Positions 19,716-31,342 of a DNA stretch of 64,000 nt are shown here, piece by piece. A model generated the notes under the pieces. The model saw nothing but the letters and a program-made list of their open reading frames with translations. It was not told the origin of the DNA and ran no database searches. Within the stretch, counting starts at the first letter, position 1; every line of letters starts with the position of its first letter. The translations under genes and the position numbers were made by a program. The DNA comes from Doryteuthis pealeii (lineage: Eukaryota > Mollusca > Cephalopoda > Myopsida > Loliginidae): assembly GCA_023376005.1 (NCBI GenBank), contig CM042139.1, positions 136,852,620 to 136,916,619 of the forward strand, written 5' to 3'.

Positions 19716-19829
19716 ATTTCATACTGCTCGTGTGGGGTTTGGGGAGGGGTAAATATCTATATTGTTTTATCAGCTTCAGGTTAGTAGGCTGGAAATTGCA
19801 TTAGAAGTAGTTTAGTTCAATAGAGTGTG
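19716..19829. other. Short unrecognised spacer
   Basis: A G-rich stretch (GGGGTTTGGGGAGGGG near 19735) and otherwise nothing recognised. Confidence 0.4.
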
Positions 19830-20120
19830 TGGTTGGTTGATTAGTTTGTTGATGTTTTTTTACGACATGTCAACCCTTGGGTTATTTTACGTCGAGTCGT
19901 TTGTTTTATTTATTCTTGAAAATTTTCTAAACTCATCTTTTACAAACATTTTAAAACATTAAAAAAAATAGATCGGATTATAACAGCTACTACCACTCCC
20001 GATCAAAGTGGACCTGCGAGAATTGGTAATGAAGGGTTATATCACACTCCCCCGACAACCAAAATTGGAGCCTCACCTCGAAATGCAATTAATCATCATA
20101 TCTAGGACACTAAGAGCTTT
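19830..20120 (+). repeat. Family R interspersed repeat with leader
   Basis: Leader GGTTGGTTGATTAG and CATGTCAACCCTTGGGTTAT, then the block from 19965 with 'ctaccactcccgatcaaagtggacctg', 'acactcccc' and 'aattggagcctc'. It is diverged from the copy at 19150. Confidence 0.55.
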
Positions 20121-20279
20121 AGCTATCACTTTCTACCATATATATGATGAAAAGGTTGGGATTTGAAATAAGAGCATTACGGTCAGGACAAACATATAGG
20201 TGCTAGGACTTGGCGTGACCAGCCGATTAATCTGAGAAGGCCATTTCGATTACCCGTCTATTAAGAGACAAAGAGTTCA

Positions 20280-20385
20280 ATTAATTTAGCGGAGTTTAAC
20301 AAGTTTGAATACAGAGTTTTCCTTCTCCTAAACTGGGTGCCTAACCAATGTTAAAAAGCACGACCTGCCCTACTATGATCAAAAG
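20280..20385 (-). mobile_element. SINE 3' portion, inverted
   Basis: On the minus strand it reads 'ttggttaggcacccagttt', GAGAAGGAAAACTCTGTATT, 'caaacttgttaaactccgct' and 'attgaactc', matching the tail of the SINE at 19461-19715. The head is missing or too diverged. Confidence 0.55.
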
Positions 20386-20855
20386 TGACAGGAGAAATAG
20401 GAATAATTATTTATGGTTATTTTGTTAATTGCCCTCAATTAGTTTTGACCTTAGATCATCGTCAGGAAATATGATTTAAAAATTTTTTTTTACAATAGTT
20501 GATATGCCACGAAAGAAGCGAAAGATTTCGTATTTCATTTCGTCAAAATAATATTTTCCGTATCGAAGTATTTCGACCTGACTATTTTATGGTCATTGTC
20601 ATCGTAAAAATCTAGCAGATAATTTGAAAATAATTGTTAAAAATTGGCGAGGTGGGTTTCAAATCAGTATTAACTGTTTTAATCAGATATTTAACTAAGG
20701 AATTTGTTTATTTAGGTACATATAAGTCAAGCCACATCTGTCTGCTAGATTTTAACGGAAGTTAGTTTGATTTTATTGTCATTTTTTATTAATTTCTGGA
20801 AAAGTTGATAAATAAGTAATCAAACTCTCACTGTGAATTGAGTACCCTATAGTCT
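20386..20855. other. Unrecognised sequence
   Basis: No gene or familiar repeat is recognised. The equivalent region in copy 2 has several one-base differences. Confidence 0.4.
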
Positions 20856-20857
20856 GG

Positions 20858-21135
20858 GTCGGCAGACTACCTAACTATGGTGTCACGATAATTTCTTGTT
20901 GGAAGGACAAATTGCAGTCTTTTCCATATAATCGTAAACAAACAAAAAAGCATGTTGCGTCGCTCGTCACGTAAATTCAGGAAGAATTGGGGTAGCCTAG
21001 GAAGGAATAAAGGTGTGATAAAGGAAAATCAGCTAATGGTAAAACCGCTTCCTTCAAAGATCTTATTAGTTTCCAGAATTGGGAGGAACCAAAAACTGGC
21101 CCAACTAATTTTCTATCCACTAACTGTAGCATGAG
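20858..21135 (+). mobile_element. Possible hAT-like fragment with a decayed short frame
   Basis: It starts with GTCTGGGTCGGCAGACTAC, similar to a common hAT-type terminal motif. The same strand then carries a short coding-like stretch that ends at 21133. In this copy the frame is broken near 20950-20990 by small indels. In copy 2 (60796-61017) it is open for 73 codons. No catalytic domain is recognised. Confidence 0.3.
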
Positions 21136-21589
21136 ACAACGCATTGATCGAGATGATTATTAAGTAGATATGAATCCATTTTATATGACACTTTTGCTTT
21201 GTGAAATAGAAAGTTTGATAAAAATACACACATTTACACAGATACAAAAACAGATGCACATTCCGGGTAACGGTTATCGTAGTCAGAAATGGAAACCGTG
21301 GCCTTTTTTCAAATCCTGGAAAATGCTGAATTCATTTCACTTACCTTGTTAAAGGCTTGCAGTCATCGGTTCTTTCCCAGGCCATGGGTAAATGGGAAGG
21401 AAGACATGGTTCTTTGGAGTTGGTTAGGCAATAAGGAAAAATCTGGATTTAAACCAGCTCTAATGTGCTTAAATATTGATATTGAGTCACATTCTTTTCT
21501 TGGTGGAAGTGTTGGATAAATGAATACAAACAAAATCAGCAGCATTAGGAAATTACCCAAAACCTTCGGCATAGGTGCGATGTTACAGA

Positions 21590-21700
21590 AGATTGTAAGA
21601 ATATGGCACCCAACGGGGATGGAACTCACTATTCATTATTAATGTATCTGCAAGACAAGCTTCTTAACCATTACACCACAATGGGAGTTCATATCCAGCA
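21590..21700 (-). mobile_element. tRNA-derived SINE head, inverted
   Basis: On the minus strand the A-box region reads TGGTGTAATGGTTAAGAAGC and a B-box-like GAGTTCCATCCCCG follows about 50 nt later, the spacing of a tRNA-derived promoter. The body probably continues toward 21400. The partner is at about 61470-61580. Confidence 0.5.
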
Positions 21701-22046
21701 GCATTATCCTGGGTATAATGCGAAACAACAAACAGCTACAGAAATTGAAGAAATATAAAAATCAATTAAAATGAAAAAATGAACATAATACAATTTTTCG
21801 GAAAAATAAATAATAAGCGTCAAAATAGGATAAAAAACAACATATATAGTTTTTCGCCTTCACGGCATGAAGAAGGAGAACAGAGTGTAAATAATATAAG
21901 ATCTGCAAGAGATGAGGATGAATGTTTAAATAATGTAGACAAAGCCAACACAATGATTATTACATAACTGGATAAATATATAGAAATTAATAATTTCAGG
22001 GATAAAAAGTCCCCTAAAAAGCAATGCAAGGGTAGACTCCTTAAAT

Positions 22047-22047
<1 letters not shown>

Positions 22048-22130
<83 letters not shown>
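22048..22130. repeat. (CA)n(TA)n microsatellite
   Basis: CA run with one interruption, then a TA tract that touches the following hairpin. Confidence 0.95.
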
Positions 22131-22134
<4 letters not shown>

Positions 22135-22252
22135 ATAAATCTAATGAGTCAGACTATTAGTTCGCTTAATGCTCTTCAGTGTTAAATCTTAGCCCTGAAG
22201 AGCATTAAGTGAAACTAATAGTAAGTTCGTCTGACTCATTAGATTTATCTTT
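22131..22252. mobile_element. 122-bp foldback element (long hairpin)
   Basis: The left arm starts AAAGATAAATCTAATGAGTC and the right arm ends with its exact reverse complement. The inner arms CTATTAGTTCGCTTAATGC and CTTCAG pair with CTGAAGAGCATTAAG and ACTAATAG around a 15-nt loop. The only large irregularity is an 8-nt insertion (TAAGTTCG) in the right arm. There is no coding. It is a MITE-like foldback inserted at a TA tract. The partner at 62010-62133 keeps the fold. Confidence 0.8.
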
Positions 22253-22534
22253 ATTATTTGCTCTACTTAGGTATTGAGCACTTTTTACTTATTAGCTTAT
22301 TTTCCTAGCGGTTGTATGAATATATATATATCTTATATACATATATATACATACAATTTGTTTTTTCTTTTGGCCAAATACTGTACCAATAGATTACTTT
22401 TTGTTAGTACGACTATCTTGGTCTTTTCTTTATTCCAAAAATCTTTTTCTCCCTGGTTGATGTTTGGTAGTATATTCTTATTCAAACTCTCTGCTGGGTT
22501 TTTTCTCACCGCGAGGACTTACCAACACGCTTGG

Positions 22535-22541
<7 letters not shown>
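22253..22541. other. Unrecognised sequence before the LINE
   Basis: No gene is recognised. It contains short TA/CATA runs at 22318-22350. Confidence 0.4.

Positions 22542-22580
<39 letters not shown>
22542..22580. repeat. (TA)n microsatellite
   Basis: TA tract at the 5' boundary of the truncated LINE. The partner is longer (62412-62466). Confidence 0.95.
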
Positions 22581-22583
<3 letters not shown>

Positions 22584-23737
22584 ATTGCAGTCCGGTCATC
22601 AGTGGAGTGAAGCAGGGCTGCGTCCTTGCACCTACGCTGTTCGGGATATTTTTCTTCTTGCTTCTCCAGTACGCCTTCAAGGACTGCAGCGAGGGAGCCT
22701 ACATACACAACAGAGCTGACGGCAATTTGCTCAACATCGCTCACCTTAAGCTAAGACCAAAGTCACGAAGGTCCTCATTCGGGAAATGCTATTTGCCGAT
22801 GAGGCAGCCTTAACGTCACACACTGAGCACAGCCTGTAATAGCTTGTCAGTCGACTCACACAGGCTTGCAAGGAGTTCGGGCTTACCATATGTCTAAATA
22901 AGACCAAAGTCATGGCACAAGGTGTAGATACCCTTCAAATATTGTCATCAACGGGCACAGCCTGGAAGCAGTTGAGAACTTCAAGTACCTTGGGTCCAGC
23001 ATTTCCAATTCAGTCTCCACTAGCAGTGAAGTCAACAGCACAATCGCGAGAGCGGCGGTAGTCATGGACAAACTGAGCAAGCGAGTCTGGAACAATGTCA
23101 GCCTTAATAACAGAACCAAACTGCGCGTTTACAAAGCGTGCGTTCTCAGTACTCTCATATACAGTAGCGAAGCCAGGATCACATACTCATGTCACATGAG
23201 GAATTTCCACCCCAGATGCCTACGCCGCATTCTACGCATACGCTAGCAGTTCAAAGTGCTGGAACGGGCGAACATAAACAGCATGCCCGCCATCATATGC
23301 GAGATAAACCTGTGTTAGCTTGGCCACGTCCGGAGGATGGAAAAAGGCTGCATCCCCAAAGACTTGCTGTATGTTGAATTTGTTGAGGGCACCCAACCGG
23401 TAGGGAGACCCTGTATGTGCTTTAAAGATGTCTGCAAGAGGGACATGGAGACATAACCCATCGACACCAACACATGGGAGGCTTATGCAGAAGACCGTAC
23501 GGGCTGGCGCCTCCTCGTCAGGCAAGGAACGAAAAGGAGTGAAAAAGAGAGGAAAGAAGCCGCCGCAGAAAAGAGATCCATAAGGAAGGAGAAACAACAG
23601 CAAGCATAACCGTTTGTATGCAATCACTGCACCAGAGATTGCCACTCAAAATTTGATGTCTTCAGCCACTCACGCAGTTGCAGATAAAAAAGTGGACACT
23701 ACGCCATCGTCTTAAGTAGACGGAAGGATGACAACAA
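22581..23737 (+). pseudogene. 5'-truncated non-LTR retrotransposon (LINE), decayed reverse transcriptase
   Basis: From 22596 the frame reads SGVKQGCVLAPTLFGIFF, the reverse transcriptase palm segment before the catalytic loop. After a frameshift near 22780, 22793-22810 reads LFADEAA, where the usual F/YADD has become FADE, so a catalytic Asp is replaced by Glu. Later parts in other frames include a segment like SKRVWNNVSLNNRTKLRVYKACVLSTLIYS (23076-23165), typical of the region after reverse transcriptase, then an RRILRIR piece. A Cys/His cluster (CNHCTRDCHS) lies at about 23620-23650. Several stops and frameshifts make it a dead copy. The 5' part, including the endonuclease, is missing. It ends at (TA)n. 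Confidence 0.75.
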
Positions 23738-24232
<495 letters not shown>

Positions 24233-24365
24233 AAATGCACACCACATACATGAATTCTCTAAAGGAATTGATATACGCTACTCTATACGCTATACAGACA
24301 TACATTTTGGGCTAAAAACTTTCAAAGAACAAACATATGAAAATAAACAATGAAGGCATGTAATA

Positions 24366-24625
24366 AACAATGAAGACTATGTAATGGTTATCGTTGAAGG
24401 AACTGAAATCGGTGACCCGGGTTCAAATCCTGGATGAAATTCTTTGTCCTTCAGTTTGTCTTTTAGAAAGGCATGGGTCCGTCTCTTATACTACAACGTA
24501 TGAGTAAATATCAAGGCAGACTGGATTATATAGCATATTGGAGAAAGAAAACTCTGAATTAGAAACAGCATTACTACGCTTAAGAATTGACAATGTGCCG
24601 GATCCTGTCAGCGTCTGATGAGTTG
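24366..24625 (+). mobile_element. tRNA-derived SINE
   Basis: The A-box region reads TGTAATGGTTATCG and a strong B box GGGTTCAAATCC lies at about 24418-24430. The tail at 24540-24600 (GAGAAAGAAAACTCTGAATT and 'gcttaagaattgacaatgt') matches the SINE at 19461-19715. Confidence 0.65.
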
Positions 24626-26472
24626 GGTAAATATAAAAAGCCATAGCACATTAGATGTTGTTGTTTTTCTTACGATATATCATCCATTTTGGATAATTTA
24701 ATGCTGATTTAAGTCATTTATTTATAAAAAAGAGTCGGCTTGCCTAGAGTACCGTTGTTACTTAAGTATTGAACCTATTGCTGCTTAACTTCGGTAATCT
24801 AGCGGTAAACGGTGCTTTCAGCGTGACTTGACCGTAATAGAACTCATTAGTGAGGAATAATCTATAATTGATGCGCTCTCGAATGAGTGAATATTAAAAG
24901 AAAAACAAATGGATAAATCTCAGTATATTTTATAAAATAATATCAGAAAAGAATTTCCGTAAAACTAAAACAAAAAAACAAAATAAACATAAGGTACAAG
25001 TAAAGATCTTAGAACGCGGGATGATTTCAAAAGAGAAGAGTGGCTAAGCAACATTACTTACATTTTTGCCGGAAGTAGTGAAAAAAGAAGTCATTAAAAA
25101 TACAAAAACATTAGCCGCACTCAATTACTTATGAACTACTTATATCAACATTAAAATATTAAATGTGTTCTGACATTGGAAGTGATATACTCCCTCAAGA
25201 ACAGAATGCTGAAAAATATATTATTATGGATGCAATAAATAAAAATAAACTTATTTGATCGATAAGTTTCGTTGGATTTTATGGCATGTCAAACACATTG
25301 GTTATGTTATGCCAAATACTTTTAGTTTATTCATTATTGCTGATATTCCCTTTGTTTTTAAACTCATTTTGACAGCATATCATCACTTTTTTAATAATGT
25401 ACAAATGCTTTGTATTCAATCTAGAAACAGTTTAATGCATTTTTTTTAAAGCCTTGGTTTGTTTCCCTCTATTCAAAAAAAGCGTAACAAACGTCAAAGG
25501 CTTCTTCATTATCAAGTTCCAAATCATGTTATGATTTTGTGTAGTGGAAGTCAGCCATAGTTGTCTCTCCCTAGATCAATCACTATATTTAAATAAGAAA
25601 GCTCATCCCAAACTGACCACAGTTGTGGTTGATTTCATAAAACTTCAAGTCAAGCTATTATTTGTTTGTTTCATTACAATGAGTACACTGATGGCTAATT
25701 TTGTGATATACAAGAACTTAATGTGATATGATTAATGCATAGTTTGCTAGTCTTGTTTAGAAATAGGAGGCTTCATCATGTTTTGCTGTATATTTTTATT
25801 GAAACTATTATTAAAAAAGAAAAAGTTTTATTTCTTAGTCCAAATTGTAAATCAACTACAAGCAGTTTATTTGATGGTCAGCAAATATAGCAGGGGTGGT
25901 TACATGTGTTGTTCAGTGCAGTTAAGATCAACATAACCAGAATTTTGAACGACTTACAGCCAAAATGGAAGCCCAAAAAAACAAATACTAACAGTAATGT
26001 CGTCTTTATAGCTTTGATATTTGTAACATTGTATTTTGCCAATGAAAATAATAACTATAATAGTGCTAATTTTGTATGGTGGAAATCTGATTAAAAATAT
26101 TTCGGCCTTTTTAATTTAAAAAAAAACATATTTGTGAATTTGTGATTACTGAAACTAAATACAAAATAAGCATTTTAAAAACTGCTGCATGAACGAATTT
26201 TATTGCATTTATATTGCATTTCTTTTAAAGATTTATAATAAACTTTTGTAACAAAGTTATATATACATAAAAACTTGAAATTTTGTTCATGTTCTGCGCT
26301 CTCAGTGTAAGAGCCACAAAGGTAAGCTCATGTTTTGGTCACTCCTGACATATAGTTGAATCAGTTTAGTCATAACTGAAAACTATGGTTTAGAATGAGA
26401 CACTGAGCAGGTGTTTCTTTTATTACTTTCTGCGAAAGGAATATTACAAATCATATGACATTTATATTTTTT
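24626..26472. other. Unannotated sequence up to the assembly gap
   Basis: No gene is recognised. 24650-24840 and 25255-25400 show weak similarity to the family R leader (GGCATGTCAAACACATTGG) and to 44560-44780. The small frames have no recognisable domain. Confidence 0.4.
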
Positions 26473-26482
26473 NNNNNNNNNN
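26473..26482. other. Assembly gap (10 N)
   Basis: Ten undetermined bases. A fixed small number of N normally marks a scaffold or gap-fill join of unknown true size. Confidence 0.99.
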
Positions 26483-26715
26483 AAAGAATGTTATTCCAAT
26501 TTATGTAAGAATTCTACGAAGACAATCATTGATTCTTATCTGGCTAGGGTTTTTTTTTCTCGAATTTTCAGTGACAGATAATATTAAATATAGGAGCAAC
26601 TGAAATTTACACAATTTTCACTAGTACGCGAATAAACTGCCCTTGTAAGAAGAATTTTTATCGCTTTTGTTCAAATTATTCTAAAATAACATATGTCCTT
26701 ATACCCTCTATCAAT

Positions 26716-27075
26716 TGGTTGGTGCTTGGGAGGATATTTAAAATCGATTTCACACTCACCAAGATACAATATTAATTCCATGATACACTAACACTAAATA
26801 AACGGAAGAAAAGACAAGATATTAAGTATATTGGGTTGGTTTGGTGTAATTTAATCTGATTTACACTCACGCAACGGTCTCATATTAGTATAGTATATCC
26901 ATGATACCTAACGCTAATAAATGGAAGGAAAGAAAGATATTAGGTCTATTGGTTTGGTTTGGTTTGGGTGTAAGGTTGGTATTTAATTGATTTCAACTCA
27001 CCAAGGTACAATATTAGTATTGAGTCAATATCCATGATCACTAACTGAATAAACGGAAAGAAAGACAAGATAGCT
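26716..27075 (+). repeat. About three tandem ~120-bp repeats
   Basis: The pattern 'ggttggt', 'ttaatngattt-acactcac-caa-gtacaatattagta', 'ccatgatacactaac', 'aataaacggaa-gaaagacaagata' repeats three times with many small indels between units. Confidence 0.65.
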
Positions 27076-27146
27076 CATTAGCAGCAATAATAGAAATACA
27101 ATAATATAACATACATAATATACATGCAAGGGTTATTTCCTAAGAA

Positions 27147-27320
27147 GTCAACATAAACAAAAGGGGAACCACTCTTGACTGATTAATTATTTATTTTCCC
27201 ATTCAAACTAACCTAACCCCGTAACGCGTACCCTAACCCCGCTTCTTTTTTCCCTGTAGTATCAATAAATAAATAAATAATTTATCAGTCCAGAGTGGTT
27301 CCGTTTGTTTTATGTTAACC
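27147..27320. mobile_element. MITE with ~50-bp terminal inverted repeats
   Basis: The left end CAACATAAACAAAAGGGGAA and the right end CCGTTTGTTTTATGTTAACC are imperfect reverse complements, and the pairing continues inward for about 50 bp to AATTATTTATTT / AAATAAATAATT. The C-rich core contains CCCTAACCCC and resembles the core at 2760-2830. The right-end sequence recurs at 44415-44495. No reading frame is present. Confidence 0.7.
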
Positions 27321-28940
27321 TACAAAATTCTCCAGATCCGTTACTATGAATAACGAGTTTCCAATCCTCAACTGGTACCATAGTTGTGAACCATCTTCTC
27401 ACATCTACACATTGAAAATGTTTTTGGGTAAATACTACAAGAGGTAATTGCAAGAATACGGTAAAGAGAACATTTTTGTAATTCCTACCATAAATAAACT
27501 GAACCCTCATTTTTGTCGTGTTTTTGGGATAAATGTTTTATTTTTTTTGCACCCATTATTTTAACAATACTAAATATATTTTTTTATTTTTAATAATGGA
27601 TCATAAGAAAATAATATTTTAGTAATTGTAAAAAAATTGTTCTTCTTTACCAAGAATACAATAAATATCTTAATAGATAAATATGCCGCACATATGTCTA
27701 ATGAATAAGCTTTGGATAGTGTAATAACCCCTTTAAATCGGGTATATGTACATTAAGCTGTAATTAAATATAAAATTGATAATAATTAATATTAATTAAT
27801 AATTTTAATTATAATGATTATGAATAATTCTAATTATAAATTTATAATTCTAATTATATAAATTAATTATATAACAAGAATTACTAATATATATGTGTAA
27901 GTTGAAAATGAACATTCGACGTAAGTGAAATGAAAAATCAAGAAAGAAAATGTTGAATGGATATAGGATTTATTTATTCTATTTATTATACTGAACGTGA
28001 TGTTTCGAACCAGGAGTTTTTCCATGTCATATGTTACTCTATCTTTATTAATCTTAAATACAAAATAAAATACAATAATTAGAAAATACAAAAAATTTTT
28101 TAGTTATACAAGGAAATAACGTTGTTAAATACCGAAGGATTTACTCTGACGAAGGCCGTTATTTCCTTATATATAAAAAAATGTGTAGTTCTTCTATTAT
28201 TGTTATTGGTTAAGGTGTTTCTTGTTTGAAACTCGAGAATCTTTCTCATCAAATTTGAAAGTCTTTCGTGTCATCATCAAAGACCCTTTATTTTATCAGA
28301 CAAAAAAAAACAACTTTTGAACAAAAAACAAAAAAAACAACTAAGCAACTGAACCAGTGCCATGACAATTGTACTTAATGGGAATCCGATGTCCACTCAT
28401 GATTTGGGTGATTCATCTTGAGTCCTGATTGGCTTCATTGGTTTCTATGATGTTATGAGGCTTATAATTCAACCTGGCATTTTGCACGTAGCATTTGCGC
28501 TTTGGTGGTAGGTTAGAGTAACTCTTTTTGATAGTTAACTTAGGTGAGTTCGTGGGATGTTATTGCAAATATTAGTGGCAGGCCTCGGAAGTCTCTACTT
28601 ATGACTGGTGGGGCGCCGCATTTTGCATTCTGGACTTTGTACATCGTATGGACGGTTTGGATTTTTTCTGTTACTCTTTCTAACAGCAGCAAGACAGATT
28701 GTATTAGTTACGACACTTGCTGCTTGTCTTACGCATTCGACGGTAATTGTTGAACTAGTATAATTATCTTCCTACAATTCGATGTCAACATTTTGACTTG
28801 ATGGTTAGATTATAAACTGCTCTAAATTGCGTCAACATGAATTGCAACATGTTTGGTTTGCAGCTGGATAATTCCACACTGAGGTGATCGATGCAAGGGG
28901 ACGATGATCTTTCTAATACTTTTCTATACGCTTTCACAGT
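27321..28940. other. Unannotated sequence with a small inverted repeat
   Basis: No gene is recognised. 27770-27885 is very A/T-rich with TAATTA runs. AAGGAAATAACG at 28110-28121 pairs exactly with CGTTATTTCCTT at 28157-28168, possibly the end of a repeat. Confidence 0.4.
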
Positions 28941-29225
28941 TGTTTTTGTGGCAACTTCTGAATGAATAATTCTGAATTTGCCTAGTGAATATGGTGCAAA
29001 CTTCTGAATGAATATTCTGAATTTGCCTAGTGATATGTGCAAAACTTCTGAATGAATAAATTCTGAATTTGCCTTAGCGTGAATATGTGCAAACTTCTGA
29101 TGAATAATTCTGAATTTGCCTAGTGAAAATATCGTGAAATATCTGAATAATAATTCCTGAATTTGCCTAGTGAATATGTTTGCAACTTCTGAATGAAATA
29201 ATTCTGATTTGCCTAGTGAATAATG
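28941..29225 (+). repeat. Six tandem ~45-bp repeats
   Basis: The unit contains AACTTCTGAATGAATAATTC, 'tgaatttgcctagtgaatatg'. Almost every unit differs by one or more single-base indels, with few substitutions, which suggests unpolished sequence more than ancient divergence. Confidence 0.8.
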
Positions 29226-29334
29226 GAAAAGATTCAGATAACAGAATTCTATAGTCCAGCTACTTGAAACATTAAAGTTTAATACTTACTTCCGATATAC
29301 TTATCTTTAGAACATTTTTCTTGTATACACCTTA

Positions 29335-29815
29335 GACTTCTTGACTTTAGGTTCGGAAAAATTTAAAACAAAAAGTTTTTTTGGTGGTACAATGACAGTT
29401 TAATAAGTCTATGAATTAGCAATTTGCGAATTGGGTTACAGTTTTAGAGGATTAAGGTTGTTTTTAATTAGCATATTGCTTAAAAAAAATTAACAACAAA
29501 AAAAACCAATTGTGATACATTTGATGTTGAAAAAATATTTTGTCTTAAAACTAAGTTAATTGAAATTATACATTGCAATACTAACACAAACGATGTCTCA
29601 ATATAGATTCAATAATTAATTTTCAATGGTTATTAAATGTATATAATTTGGGTTTTGGTTGTTTATTTTTTTTAGCATATATAATTAAAAACAACCTAAT
29701 CCTAAAACCGTAACCGGCAATTCGGCAAATGATATAATTCATAGACTGTAGTTAAACTGTCATTGGGTACACCAAAAAACTTTCCGTTTTAATTTTCCGA
29801 CCTAAATAAGAAGTA
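29335..29815. mobile_element. ~480-bp foldback element with ~155-bp arms
   Basis: The left arm (about 29335-29495) and right arm (about 29653-29815) are imperfect reverse complements. Matching landmarks are TACAATGACAGTTTAA against TTAAACTGTCATTGGGTA and GGTTGTTTTTAATTAGCATA against TATATAATTAAAAACAACC. A central spacer of about 155 bp has no coding. Confidence 0.65.
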
Positions 29816-30564
29816 GCCGCACTTAGGACATAGAGATAAGGGCTAGATATGTTAATTTTAAGCTTTTTCGACCGGGTAATTCCCATGATGAATAATCGGC
29901 CATGACACCCACCCCCTTCAATCTTTCTGAAATTTCTGGCTCCAGGTGTGTATATGTTAAGGTAAAGACAATCCCAAAATTTGAGCTTCAATTCAAAAAA
30001 TGGCAGAGTTATGTCAAATTTTATGGCTCTCCAATTTGAGTGAGGGGAAGTCGTGAAATAACGACCTTTTTAATAACTTTTATTTTTGTGTGTAAAATGA
30101 GTTCTAAGGAGTCCCGATCGCTAAAAGAAAAAGTCTTAAAGTCAACCAATTTTTAAGTTATTGATGAATTTCTGGGAAAAAAATTTTTTTTCATTAAGCA
30201 AAAAGAAATCCATATCCCAATTGGCCTATCACCTGTTATTATTTCCTGTATATTGAAACATTACTTGTAATAAAAAAGATACGTTTGGTCTGTTGCTCTC
30301 AGAACGAGCTACAACATCAGTTAAAAAATTTGGCAAATCGGAAATCATTTATTAATTTTAAAACCGGTTGGCTTGGGTTCAAACTTTTTTGTTGCATTTT
30401 GGGAATTCCCTTATGGACAAAATACTATCTTAAAAACATTTTTAGGAGTAGGGAAGCTCTAGCACTCATTATTTGTAGTAAAGATTAATTTGGTTTGGTG
30501 TTGCCAAATTTTATTTTTCTGGATGATTTTATATGGAAAATTCCCTAGAGCATAATTAAAGAAT

Positions 30565-30602
<38 letters not shown>

Positions 30603-30990
30603 GAGAGAGAGAGAGGAGTTTAAAATAATAATTTTATACTTTTTACATATTGAACTGAATAATGGAACATTCTATTTTTATAATAAAGAAAGAAAGGGAG
30701 GAATGCTACAAACAGAACATATAATAAGAAGAAGAGAATATTGGGAAATTATGAGAGTGGGGACAATAACAATATCTGTTTCAATCGAACATAATGAAAA
30801 GAAGGAAAGAAAGAAAAGAGTGAGAGAGAAGATTAAATCAAAGATTAATTATACATTTTTAAGCATATTGAACTATTTAAGCAATAGCTTTAGTAACATA
30901 TTTTGAATCATAATAATTAAATTATCCTACAGTGGTATATACAGTGTCCTACTAGTAGTTGATTCTTCCAAAAGCAAGACAAGAATAAAT
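29816..30990. other. Unannotated sequence with a (GA)n tract
   Basis: 30568-30615 is a (GA)n tract with two interruptions. 30690-30900 is purine-rich. No gene is recognised. Confidence 0.45.
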
Positions 30991-31006
30991 TGACATCTAT
31001 CTATAC

Positions 31007-31309
31007 CATATAAGGGCAGTGTGTGTATGTAGTCCGAATGTAATCTATCTAATACATATATAAAGGGCAGTTTGTGTGTATGTATGTCTGAATGTAATCT
31101 ATCTATACATATATAAGGGCAGTTGTTGTGTATGTATGTCTGAATGTAATCTATCTATACAATATAAGGGCAGTTGTGTGTAATGTATGCTGAATGTATC
31201 TATCTATACATCATATAAAGGGGCAGTTGCGTGTATGTTATGACTCTGAATGTAATCTATTATATATATAAGAAGGGCATTGTGTGTAATGTATGTTGAT
31301 GTAATCTAT

Positions 31310-31342
<33 letters not shown>

